Source of the DNA: Carallia brachiata
Taxonomy: Eukaryota > Streptophyta > Magnoliopsida > Malpighiales > Rhizophoraceae
Length of the DNA: 64,000 nucleotides
Assembly (NCBI GenBank): GCA_021464245.1
Contig: JADCRB010000043.1
Coordinates: forward strand, 6,921,277 to 6,985,276
Reading direction: 5' to 3'
In this document: piece after piece, positions 24,701 through 35,953 of the stretch
Position numbering within the stretch: the stretch's first letter is position 1
How the letters are laid out: every line of letters begins with the position of its first letter
Made by a program: the position numbers and the translations under genes
Notes under the pieces: generated by a model
Seen by the model: the letters and a program-made list of their open reading frames with translations, nothing else
Told to the model about the DNA's origin: nothing
Database searches by the model: none

Positions 24701-25594
24701 GTTGTTTCTCACGATGTTTGGAAAGGAACTCAAATTTCAGTGTTAGTCTCAAATATCAAAAATAAATGAATAAAAAAAATATACACGCAGCGGAAAGATG
24801 AACACGATTGCTTCCATGGTTTGCTGTGGAAAGATACTTGTGATGTTCATACTTGCCGCCATGCATGTATGTAAACTAGAACCAGATCTTTGAATAGCTA
24901 ACACAAGAAGTTACATTAAGTTAAGGAAGTAAATAATTTCGAAATAAAGATATGAGCAGTGAATGTGTAAATTGTCCAAAGAATATTACGGTACGACTTC
25001 ACTTAATTAATTTTAAAATAATTATAATATAATATAAATTATTAAATAATTAAATTTATAAAAAAAATAAAAAATTGATATACAGTTAGAATCGTCAAAT
25101 GAAATTTTATAGTTATTTTAAAATTATTAAGTAAAGTCATCAAACTTTTTTCTAGTTGAAAAAATATGAGCTCATATATAATTCTTCTTAATACGGTGAA
25201 TTTTGATTCTTTGAGCCGGCCAATTCTTCTTCTCTTTTTTTTTTTTTTTTTCCAGCTAAAAATGGTTGCAATATTGCAGAAATGTTAATCATCAGCACAT
25301 GTGTACTGAGACATGAGACTGAGCAAAACTCCATAAGAGCGGTTGTTAAATTTAGAACTGGACGCCCACTCTAAACCAATCTTTCAAGCCTTTTCCTTTG
25401 GACGAGAACACTCATGTTTATTTCAAGTTGGGCCGGCCGAATTGAAGACCAATAACAGTGCTTTTTTCTGTGCCTATTCCGTTGCCTCTCTCTGCATAAT
25501 TTTTTTTTTTTAATGACTAATGAACAACAGTTGCTCATGAGGTACCAATGGAGCTTTTCGCGCCACATTTAGAAAATTCGAATCTGCACCCAAA
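21768..25594. other. 3' region and intergenic DNA between the unknown gene and the PPR gene
   Basis: T-rich, intron- or UTR-like sequence with several small frames in all phases but no recognisable protein. A possible alternative acceptor and short exon end lie near 23708-23752 (gggggcag then a frame ending SSLLD), but nothing links it to the upstream gene. It also contains GA repeats at 22379-22392 and the duplication described separately. From about 24990 it becomes AT-rich, with poly-T at 25235-25252. Confidence 0.4.
23932..24122. repeat. Two-copy direct repeat, unit about 82 bp
   Basis: Copies at about 23932-24013 and 24042-24122 share catgttttg.aatta, tgcattagttcatg-like, caatgacctaaaagctgc and tttgagg.cactgt. 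They are diverged by roughly 15-20 percent by eye, and the spacing is 110 bp. Confidence 0.65.
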
Positions 25595-27683
25595 ATGTCC
25601 TCTTTTGCAATTTATTCCCACCGATTTCCACAGTTTCTTTTTAAACTCTCCAAATCCTTGGTGGGTTCTCAGTTTCACACCAAATCAAGCGCTCCATCTT
25701 ACAAATCTTTACTCTCCCATCACTTACAGAAACACAGATTGGACCAAGCAATCATGATTTTCAATCAAATCCATTTCCAGACCCGCATCTTTACACCATG
25801 ATGATCACAGGTTATGCGATGAATGGCAGGCTATATGATGCATTGGAACTGTTTGACAGAATGCCTGTTAGAGATGTGGTTACTTGGAATTCGACGGTAA
25901 ATGGTGTTTAGAATGTGGGGATTTGGCTATGGCTCAGAGACTATTTGATGAAATGCCTGAAAGGAATGTTGTTTCTTGGACAACGATGGTAAATGGGTAT
26001 TTGAAGTTTGGTAGAGTTGATACGGCTGAGGTGTTGTTTCGGGACATGCCGGTAAGGGATGTTGCGGCATGGAATGCGATGATTTATGGGTATTGTGCAT
26101 ACAAGAGAGTTGAAGAGGGTATGAAGTTGTTTGAGGGGATGCCTCGTAGGAATGTGATTTCATGGACTTCAATGATTTGTGGGCTTGACCAGAATGGAAA
26201 GAGCGAAGAGGCTCTGGTTCTTTTTCGAGAGATGATGGTTTCAGGTGTCAAGCCCACTTCGAGCACATTTGCTTGTGTGTTGACAGCTTGTGCAAATGCT
26301 GTGAATTTTAATTTGGGTGTCCAGGTTCATGGTTTTTTTGTTAAGTTGGGGTATTGCTCTGATGAATTTATTTCAGCTTCACTCCTGACATTCTATGCAA
26401 ACTGTAAGAAATTAGTGAATGCTCAGCAGGTATTCGATGAGACCTTGTCTAGAAATGTGGTAATATGTACAGCACTTTTAACTGGGTATGGTTTGAACTG
26501 TGAGCATGAGGGTGCTTTAAGGGTATTTGGTGACATGATGAATATGAGTGTTCTTCCAAACCAATCTACATTCACTAGTGCATTGAATTCATGTTGTGGA
26601 TTAGAGGCTCTGGATAAGGGTAAAGAGATGCACACAGTAGCTATTAAGCTTGGTTTGCAAACTGATGTCTTTGTTGGCAATTCTCTTGTGGTAATGTATA
26701 ATGAATGTGGGAACATAAATGATGCTATGACTGTATTTAAGGAAATTGACGAGAAAAATGTGGTGTCATGGAATGCAATTATTGTTGGAAGTGCACAGCA
26801 TGGCTGTGGTATGTGGGCCCTCATTCTTTTAAACCAAATGATACGTTCTGGGGTCGCACCTGATGAGATTACATTTACTGGGATTCTTTCAGCCTGTAAT
26901 CATGCTGGAATGTTGCAGAAGGGGAGACGATTTTTTGAGTACATTAGTCAATACAATACCACTGAATTAAAGGTTCAGCACTATGTTTGTATGGTGGATA
27001 TCTTGGGCAGGTCTGGGAAGTTGTACGAGGCAGAGGAGCTTATTAAAAATATGCCTATGCAGGCAAATTCCAACGTATGGATAGCGCTGCTTAGTGCTTG
27101 CAGAGTACACTCTAACATAGAGGTTGCTGAAAGAGCTGCAAGAAGCATTTTTGATCTAGAACCTCATTGCAGTGCTGCTCATGTTTTATTGTCAAATTTA
27201 TATGCTTCTGCTGGTAGATGGAAAGATGTTGCTACAATGAGAGTGAAGATGAAACAGGAACGGGTGATCAAACAACAAGGGTCAAGTTGGGTAGTTCTGA
27301 AAGGGAGGAGACATGATTTTCTTGCCGGAGATAGGTCTCACCCTCTGACCAAAAAGATATATGAAAAGCTGGACTGGTTAGGAGGAAAGTTGAAGGACTT
27401 TGGTTATATTCCTGATCAAAGGTTTGCTTTGCATGATGTTGAGGATGAGCAGAAGGAAGAGATGCTGTCTTATCACAGTGAGAGGCTTGCTATTGCATTT
27501 GGATTGGTGAGTACTGTTGAGGGCAGTACAATAACAGTGATGAAGAATCTTCGTATATGTGGGGATTGCCACTCTGCCATCAAGCTTATGTCAATGATTG
27601 TAGAACGTATGATTGTTGTCAGAGACCCTAGCCGGTTTCACCACTTCGAGAATGGTTTTTGTTCCTGTGGGGATTATTGGTAG
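25595..27683 (+). pseudogene. PLS-class DYW pentatricopeptide repeat protein, 5' end frameshifted (At5g46460-like)
   Basis: Plant DYW-type PPR proteins bind organellar RNA and often edit C to U. The coding body runs 25929-27683 (584 residues from the first in-frame ATG). It has PPR motifs throughout the first 400 residues (repeated MP.RNVVSWT..., GLDQNG, TACANA blocks), an E domain (about 27000-27290) and a DYW deaminase domain with HSERLAIAFG (27472-27501), CGDCHS (27559-27576) and the terminal CSCGDYW. Upstream, sequence from ATG 25595 (a plausible targeting peptide) continues the same protein but in other frames. One base appears lost near 25769-25776 and one near 25902-25908, the latter creating a stop. 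With both frames considered, the length would be about 696 residues, close to what I recall for Arabidopsis At5g46460. It is either a recent pseudogene, an N-terminally shortened gene, or an assembly error. No intron is needed. Confidence 0.85.
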
Positions 27684-29039
27684 CATTATATCAATTTTTC
27701 CTCCGAAATCGTGTCAAATTTAATGAAATTTGGATTGTTTATGAGTGCATCACAGCACGTGGCATGATTATTGACAACGAACAGCAATCTATACTGCACA
27801 GGAAAGTTTCGCTCGAGTCAGAGGCCGCTTAGCAAAAGTCATGCAGCAGCGAGCTTCATTGCCTTGAACAGATAATTAAAGTCACCATGCCTCCTATCGC
27901 CTTGTTAATTTGGTTGTCAGGAATCTGGTTTTGCATATGTGGCACACATGCATGACTAAGAGGGGTAGATTCACCTGCCTGAAAATTTCTATCTTTCTTC
28001 AGTCTCTCTCAATCCATGACACTTTCATAAGGTGGTGATATTTATTATTTTAAGAGCTGTGCTTGGTGTAGATGAAGTTTAAGTACCCTTCATGAGTGGA
28101 ACTCAATGGACGTACTTCTTCATGACAGTATCAATTGTAGGACTTCTTCAAAGGAGAAAATTAGGGTAAGGTACAATCCTGGAATCTCTCTATTGGAAGA
28201 TAAGACATAGGCTCTTGCTATGCAACTTGAAAGAGATATTATTCAATCATTTGAGTAGCAGATTTTGACAATGAAAAGGAAGCCAAATTTGTTCGAGGGA
28301 ACACGAAAAATGTTTGTTAGAAGGATTTAAGAAAGATGCCTAAGAAATTGAAGCTGGTGATCGTGGTGCTGGAGAACCACAGATTAGCTAGTCAGTTGAA
28401 AAAGAAATGGAGAGTGGTCAAGGAGTTGAAGGTGCCAAGGACTGAAGCAGTGAATTTGTTGGGAACACAGTTTTTGAGAATGGATATTTTGGCATTTCCG
28501 TGGTTAGGTGGAGATGCAAGTGAAAATTGCCCAGTTGCCTTATATATGATTATGTTGATGCTAACAGTTCAACTAAGAAGACAGATGTTTCTAGGTGATT
28601 TAAATTCTTCTTGCCAACAAGGAATTTGCTTATGTTAATGAATAAGTGCTCCAGTCTTCAAGTTTTGTTTACAGACCTTTAGCAGGATGATAATAACAAA
28701 AAATAAAACTGACAAAAGGTTTGAATCTTCACGGGAATGTTTTGTATAACTTCAATGGTATGATTCATGGTGAACGAAGACATGCCAGCTATTGAAAACA
28801 AGAAGTTACTTCGCTTTAGAACGAGGTTCAGTTGCTAAAGTTAGACTTAACAAACAGAAGTGAATGGAACTTCTCCGGCTTTCATATCTAAACCAAGGGA
28901 TGGTGTGCTAACGAAGAGTCACATTATAATGATGCTAGGCAGTGAAGATAATGGAGGCAAACATGGACTGGAAAATCCATTAATTGGAAGGAAGACTCAG
29001 GATTTAAAGACAGAAATTGCAACGGTAAGGAAGTCTACT
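27684..29039. other. Non-coding stretch downstream of the PPR gene
   Basis: The first few hundred bases probably contain the PPR 3' UTR. An open frame at 28336-28638 (K/V/L-rich start) and another at 28860-29063 have no recognisable domain and no neighbouring exon that extends them. The A/G-rich composition suggests old transposon sequence, but I cannot assign it. Confidence 0.4.
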
Positions 29040-29528
29040 CGTGATGGAGTGAAGAAAAGCTAAGCCTAAGCTTGAGTTGAGAAGAGAAGCAAAGAGAAAA
29101 TTCTTCGTGAGAAAGCAAAAACCAGAAAATTTTGGAGAGAAAAATGCAATACATCTTTCATTGATCTTTATCGCCTTTAAACACACTATAGTGCATTCAA
29201 AACATCATTACATAGGCCATCGCCTTTTAACTAGTAAAGCAAGTATAATTGACGAAAGAAGTTAAAAAGCTTCTGCTACTTTACAGCACATAGAAAAAGG
29301 CTTTTATTGCACACTCCACTAACACAAAAAAGGCTTTAGTAACCAAATTAATCAGCTAATTAGTTCAGTTACAAACATAACATAAAAGTTTAATCATAAA
29401 CAACTCTAAAAACGCATATTCTTCAAGCTTGAACTCCAAGCAACATCCTGGAAGTTCAGCTTCCACAGAAACCAAAAACAAAAACTTGCAGCTTCAATGT
29501 AGCCTAAACAACTAGGATCTCTAACACT
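29040..29528 (-). repeat. Putative 3' LTR of the copia fragment
   Basis: On the minus strand, the RNase H remnant is followed by a purine-rich AAGGAAGAG and then TGTTAGAGATC, a plausible polypurine tract and TG start of a Ty1-copia LTR at about 29528. Further along are AATAAAAG-type and GATCAATGAAAGATG-type sequences, common near the 3' processing region of copia LTRs. The CA end and any target duplication were not found, so the lower boundary is approximate. Confidence 0.4.
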
Positions 29529-30840
29529 CTTCCTTAGATTCATGGTGTTCATGCCTATCTTTCCTCTCAAAAACTCAAATTTCCCTTTAGCAAGGGCTTG
29601 GTCAGTATATCAACAATCTGATCTTCTGAGCTGCTTGTGATAGCTTCACTTCTCCTTCTTGTTGCACTTTTTTGATGAAGTGACACTTTATCTTAGAGTG
29701 CTTTGTTCTGATTGGTTGTTTACCTTGATCTGTGTAGCTTCAATTTGCATTTGCTTCGAGTCTCCGAGCTTCTTTCTTAGCTGAATTACAGGGTTCACTG
29801 CAGTAGCATCAATAATGTATTTTGCTTCTGCAGTGAACTATGCATTCACATCCTATTTTCTAGAACTCCATGTAAACACACTTGACCTCAAAGAGAAGTG
29901 ATACCCTGAGGTGCTTCTCATATCACTACTGCTCCCAGTCCAGTCACTGTCTGAATAGCTAAACAACTTGACTTCATTCTATTTTCTAAACTAAAATCCA
30001 TATCCAATTGTGTTTCACATACTTGAGAACCCTCTTGGCTGCATTGTAATGACTTTCACTTGGAGCTTGCATGTACCTCGACAAGAGGCTTATTGCATAC
30101 ATTATGTCTGGTATTGTGATTGTCAAGTACAACATGCCTCCTTGATAGCTTCTATAGCTAGTGCAATCCACCTTCTTTGACCCATCTTCCTTGCATGGCT
30201 TTTCCCCATGATTCAAAGGTGTTGAGGCATGTTTACTGTCAAGCATATTGTGTCTTTTGAGCAATCAGCAGCATCCTCTATTTGGTTAATGAAAATGCAA
30301 CAGTTGTTTGCAAGGACTTGTATTTGAAGGACAAAACTCATTTCACCCAAATCAGTCATCTCAAAGACATCTCTTACTGAGCTTTAAACTCATCAACCAT
30401 AGCTTGATTGCTTTCTGTGATGAAAATGTCATCAACATAGATTGAGATGATCATCAAATCATCATTTGGCTGCTTGGTATACAAAATAGTCTCATTCTAA
30501 AACTTGGCTGCAACAAATATGAGTCCACTTTGCTGTACCATGTCTTGGGTGCTTGCTTAAGCCCATAAAGGGCGCTTTATAGCAAATATACTGTCTTTTG
30601 CCTTTTTTTTTTTTTTCAAATGTGAAAGTCCTCAAGATGTTCAACATGGATCTGTTCTTCTAGAGTGCCATTTAAGAATGCTGATTTGATGTCCATTTGA
30701 TAGACATTCTAGCCCTTTGCAGCTGACAAAGCAAATAGCAATCTGACGATATCGTGCCTTGTAACTGGGGCAAACATTTTTGTGTAGTTAGTCCCAAATT
30801 GCTGGGAATAGCCCTTCACCACCAACCTAACCTTTGTTGT
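29529..30840 (-). mobile_element. Ty1-copia retrotransposon remnant: reverse transcriptase and RNase H
   Basis: On the minus strand, sequence from 30840 downward encodes a copia reverse transcriptase: [17 protein letters not shown], then the MDIKSAFLNG-type block (about 30690), the catalytic YVDD (30428-30439) and the C-terminal part in the open frame 30264-29986. RNase H follows with SYSDSDWTGSSSD and the F.AEAKY block (about 29955-29820). Stops and frameshifts are frequent, so it is dead. Gag, protease and integrase are missing. The 5' side ends abruptly where viral sequence begins at about 30840. Confidence 0.8.
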
Positions 30841-30845
30841 ATGAA

Positions 30846-31290
30846 AATATTTTAGAAAGTGTTGTTTTATAGGTTAAAACACACAATTATAACATGTTGC
30901 CAGGATCTATACCTATTGCACTCATATTTTGCATTCATTATAAACTCATGACATCTGCATTCACAGTCACTAAACATCGGTTTCATTAAAAAAAGGTGAA
31001 ACACTTCTGTTGCAGACAGATCTCACTAAATCCAATATCATAATCCCTAAAACCATTCAATGGAAAGATATTTCTTTTCTAGAAGAATGGATACTACAGA
31101 GAGTTGCAGAACCAGAAAGTTCTCAACTTCCTCAACCAAACCCTAACTTGATGCAAGTCACACAATATGCTGACGGTAAGGTCACATTAAAATTTGATAG
31201 AATTCCTAGATCTATAAGTTCTAAGTTTTCAGACGATGCATCAATTAGCACAATAGGTCTTGGAGAATCTCCAAGATTCCATCGATCATA
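30846..31290 (+). pseudogene. Viral ORF1: movement-protein C-terminal part (broken)
   Basis: The start (30846-30890) matches, in opposite orientation, the movement-protein segment at 38693-38737, which anchors the assignment. A stop and a frame change lie at about 30870-31010; the longest surviving frame is 31010-31291. It would have served cell-to-cell movement through plasmodesmata. The region from 31290 to 32040 is a broken continuation in several frames. Confidence 0.6.
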
Positions 31291-32039
31291 AACATTCCTA
31301 CAGACACTAAACTTCCATACATAGAACCTAGGCACTCTGCTTCAGAGATACCCAGTACTTTTTTCAACAAGTAAATTATGAAAGTCCTATACCACGGCTT
31401 GTATATCAACCCGCCGAATAAACAAATAAACCTCAGATTCCACCCTCTCAACCCACATCTCCAACATACTCAGCAATCACTGACAATGTTATAAACGTTT
31501 TACAAAAGGATTTTGTTCTTGATAAAACTATTCTGCAAAAGAATTTTTACACAAACCATAACAAAGACAAAATAAGTTGGTTTTTCCTACATTTTCTTGA
31601 GGACATGCATGAACTTCAAAAACAGTTTTATGATTTCGTGCTTGCTCACTAAGTTCATATTCCTTTCTTTAATTGGTTTGAAATTCGTACGAGTTCTTCA
31701 GAATGGATGAACGAATATCCTTAATTTAAATGGTCTTTTCCTAAATCTATAAATCATGCTTCTTAAAAATAGAAACTTCCTGAATGGGAAATAGACGAGA
31801 AAACAATTCAATCAGAACATTCCCCTCCTAGGAAAATTTCATTTAAATAAAAGGATACTCAAATTGAGGCTTCTCTATATAAACTCTCCACTGACTCTAA
31901 AGATAAGCATCTAAAGAGCATCATTGAACAAAACAATTTCAGAAATGCCAACCTCCAAACCATAGGAAATCAGTTGATTAGGATAGAGAAACATATCCAG
32001 CAAACTGATTTATCTTCAGTAAAGATTGATAAATCATCT

Positions 32040-33400
32040 GATAAACCTCTTGATAAACCTAAAACCCATAAAAACCCAATTTTTAAACCTTTCAAGTTTT
32101 GCAGGAAAGTCAGAAACAAGTCCAAACTCATAAATCAGAGTTTCTTAAAGTAATCAATGATCAACTCACTAAACTCGAATCTATTAGTTCAATAGGACCA
32201 TCAACTTCTCAAGTTATTTTAGATACACCTGCGAAACTAATAATTCCTGGTACTCCTAGTAAATCCATTCATGTTCTCAACCAAGCCTCTGAATCAAACA
32301 CACAAACAACTGAAACAGAAGCTCCTCAACTCAATAAACTTGTTTGGCGCCCTTCAACACAACCTATATCTAAAGCTCCAGACATTGATATTGAGTTTAA
32401 AACCCTTTTATCACAAACCAAGTATAATACCAATTCTGTCTATGAATGAAATATATATGGAATGTTAGAATATAATATTCTGGGAATTTTCCAACAAATG
32501 ACCATGACAGCCAATGCCTATAAAACTCAAACCTTTATTTTTAACCGAGCTATTGCTGAACTTTTAGTTGCAAGGTTCACAGGTCAGTTAAAAAGGTTGG
32601 TGGGACTATCATCTCACTCCAACACAGCAACTAGAAATCCTCACCTTCGTAAACTCGATGAAAATGAGAATCCAATCCTTGATTCATCAGGAAACCAAAT
32701 CCAAGATGCAGTCTTTGTACTAATCTTGACGATCTTGCTACATTTCGTAGGAGATCCATCTCATTTAAAAGATAAAAATGCTAAACTTCTTTCGAACCTT
32801 AGATGTAAGAAACTTAGTGACTTCCAATATTATAAAAACACATTTCTTACTAGGCTTATGCTTAGGGAAGATTCAAATCAAGCATTCTGTAAAAAAAAAA
32901 GTTTCTTTCAGGTCTTCCAACTCTATTGGGATAAAAGGTCCGAAATAGGATCAAAGAAACCATAGGGAATTCAATTCCTTATGACAAACTTACGTATGGT
33001 GAATTAATAAGTCTAACCCAAAAGGAAAGACTTAAGATTTGCCAAGATATTAAACAACAAAAACATCTCAAATGGGAAATAAAGTAAACTAGGTAAGAAC
33101 TGAGAAGCTTTTGCCAACAATTTGAGTTTAATCCTCTCAAACCATTAACCCCTTGTTCCAATAAATCCTGTTCTAAATTTTCCAAAAAGAAATCCTTCCT
33201 TAAATCCCAAAAACAGTATGTATCAAATGATGATACATATTATAAAAAGTCCTCTCCCAAGAAAACCAAGAAACCCATTAAAAAGTCTCAGTTTAAGAGT
33301 AAGCCTAAACAAAAGACAACAGATTTTAGTAGAGTGATCTGTTATAAATGTAATCAACCAGGTCATACTGCTAAATTCTATAAACCCAATAAAAGAATCT
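32040..33400 (+). pseudogene. Viral ORF1: coat-protein region with a damaged zinc knuckle
   Basis: Frames at 32099-32449 and 32462-32965 carry coat-like sequence rich in Lys, Asn and Gln, followed by a very basic stretch. A CCHC-type knuckle at about 33342-33383 reads CYKCNQPGH with the final cysteine position replaced by tyrosine (TAT). Several stops separate the pieces. Assignment rests on position and on the knuckle, which is standard in caulimovirid coat proteins. Confidence 0.65.
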
Positions 33401-34039
33401 AAGAGATTGGCCTTGATGAAAAAATTCGTCATAAAATACAATCACTCATTCGTCATAAAACACAATCTCTTATTCATAAAATATCTGAATCTGATGTTAG
33501 TTCATCTAAAGAATCTCTTCAGCTAGATGAATTGGCAACGACTAGTCCAAATACTAGTTCTGATTCTGATAAGGAAAACTAGATTAATGTTCTTACTAAA
33601 GACCAAAAATTTATTATCAAGTTCATCAAGAAAATTAATGATCCTAAAATCCAAATATGTGCTCCAACTCCAACAGTCCCTTGAAATCCCCCAAACCTCT
33701 ACTGCTGCTTTAAATTCTCAATCGAATCCATATGATTTGACTTCTATTCTCAACAAACAAACAAAAGCAAAACCTTCCTCTCTTTCTCTACAAGATTTGT
33801 AGTCTGAGATTAAACCATTAAACTTGAGCTTAAGGAACTTAAGCTTAAACAGTAGTCTGATTCAATTCTTTTGCAACAATTATTAGTAAAAGAATCTGAC
33901 TTATCAGAAGACTCAACTTCTGAACGACAAGAAGTCTATGATAATATTCAACAGGAAGCCCTCGGTGATTTTCTTAGTGTTTTTAATAGAAATCATTTCT
34001 CATAAATATTTAATAAAAATTTCAATTGTTTTTTCAAAT

Positions 34040-34510
34040 TATTTTTCTCTAGACACTATTCTTTGTTTGATATAAGTGCAGATCTTAATTGTATCAAAGA
34101 AAGCATAGTACCTAGTAAATTTCATAAAACGACTTCTGAAAAACTTTCTACTGTTAATAACACTAAATTAATAATCAAGGGTAAGACTGATGCTTGAATT
34201 GTTAATTAAGATATTAGCATTAAAACATCTTTCTTGCTTGTAAATGATATTCATCATACTGTTAATTTGGGAACTCTGTTTATCAATTTGATTACTCCTT
34301 ATAAGGTAGGATATCATGGTATATCATTTAATACAAAGAATCACAAATATATTTTTTATTTTTTTGAAAAACCCAAAACAAGAAGTCTCAATATTATAAA
34401 AGCTTATAACATTTACAATAATGAGATTAATCTTTTAATTAGATTTAAAGAAACAGAACTGTTTGATTTAAAACAATCTGCTTGCTTAAAACAATTTGAA
34501 AAATAACTTT
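34040..34510 (+). pseudogene. Viral ORF1: aspartic protease region (broken)
   Basis: At about 34068 the expected D-(T/S)-G active-site triad is followed by the alanine, aspartate and cysteine context usual for this family. The triad itself reads DIS, so the active site is damaged. A stop at 34196 and later frame changes break the rest; an open frame at 34234-34506 continues toward the reverse transcriptase. It would have processed the polyprotein. Confidence 0.55.
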
Positions 34511-34799
34511 CAACTGATTTTGTGAAAAAGAAGATTTCTGATTTGCAAAATCTCTTTGAAAAAGAAATCTATGCTGATTTGCCAAATGCATTTTGGGAAC
34601 GTAAACAACATATGGTTGATTTGCCATATAAAAAGGATTTTGATGAATGTCAAATTCTTACCAAAGCTAGGCCAATCCAAATGAATGTTGAATTACAATA
34701 GCATTGTAAATAAGAAAATTTTGATTTGTTTACTAAGAAGCTAATCAAAAAATTGAGATCACACTGGTCTTTTCAGCGTTCTATGTAAACAAGTACTCA

Positions 34800-35500
34800 G
34801 AGATAGAACAAGGTGTACAAAGACTTGTGATCAATTATAAACCCTTAAATAAAGCCATTAAATGGATTAGGTATCTTATGCCGAATAAACGTGATTTGTT
34901 AAACAAATTGCACTCTGCATTCATATTTTCTAAATTTGACATAAAATTTGGATTTTGGCAAATACAGAATGATCTAAAAGGTAGAGATAAAACTGCATTT
35001 ACAGTTCCATTTGGCCAATACGAATGAAATGTTATACCTTTTGATTTGAAAAATGCACCTAGAGAATTTCAGAGAATCATGAATAATATATTTTTTTTCT
35101 GATTATTCACATTTCATCATAGTTTACATTGATGATGTTTTGGTGTTTTCTCATACTATTGATCAACATTTTAAACATCTTAAAACATTTTTCTTCATCA
35201 CTAAGAAAAATGGTCTTCTTGTCTTTAAATCCAAGATGTCTTTGTTCCAAACCCGTATTCGTTTCTTAGGTCATTATATTACTCAAGGAGTGATTACTCC
35301 TATAGAGAGATATCAAGCTTTTGCTAATAATTTCCCTAACAAAATTCTTGATAAATCTCAACTCCAGCGTTTCTTAAGCAGTCTCAATTATGTTATTGAT
35401 TTATGTCCTAACCTAAATCGTCTTGCTAAACCTCTTCATGACAGGCTTAAGAAAAATCATGTTCCTTAGACTAATGAACATGCTACTATTGTTCAACAGA
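34800..35500 (+). pseudogene. Viral ORF1: reverse transcriptase (broken)
   Basis: The frame 34827-35027 carries the NYKPLN and FSKFDIK..FWQI blocks typical of caulimovirid reverse transcriptases, then TAFTVPFGQYE. The catalytic YIDDVL lies at 35125-35142, separated from the first part by a stop and by a frameshift in a T-run at 35088-35100. The frame 35140-35469 holds the thumb and connection region. This is the strongest single piece of evidence for the family. Confidence 0.85.
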
Positions 35501-35953
35501 TAAAACACCAAGTTAAGGAGATTCCTTACCTTTTTATTACTCACCCTTATGCTCCCAAAATTGTAGAAACTGATGCTTCTGATCTTGGATATAATGAAAT
35601 TTTAAAACAAATTTCTAATAACTAGGAATGTATAGCTAAATACACTTCTGGATTTGGAATAAATCTCAATTAAACTATCCTACTATTAAAAAGAGATTTT
35701 GAGCATTGTTTTGTGTATTTCAAAATTTCAATCAGATTTTACTCAATCAAAAGTTTTTATTTCGTATTGATTGTAAATCTACAAACGAAATTTTACAAAA
35801 AGAAGTTCAAAATATTGCTTATAAACAGATTTTTGCAAGATAGGTAGCTATATTTAGTATATTTTATTTTGATGTTGAATATATTAAAGGAGAAAACAAC
35901 TATATTCTAGATTTTTTAACTAGAGAATTTCTCCAAAATAGATCTTTGTCATC
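35500..35953 (+). pseudogene. Viral ORF1: RNase H (broken)
   Basis: A TDASD motif (about 35570), the first catalytic aspartate block, is followed by degraded RNase H sequence with several stops. The ORF1 end region near 35915-35950 includes a DFLTREF-type tail common at the end of caulimovirid polyproteins, just before the second ORF. Confidence 0.7.
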
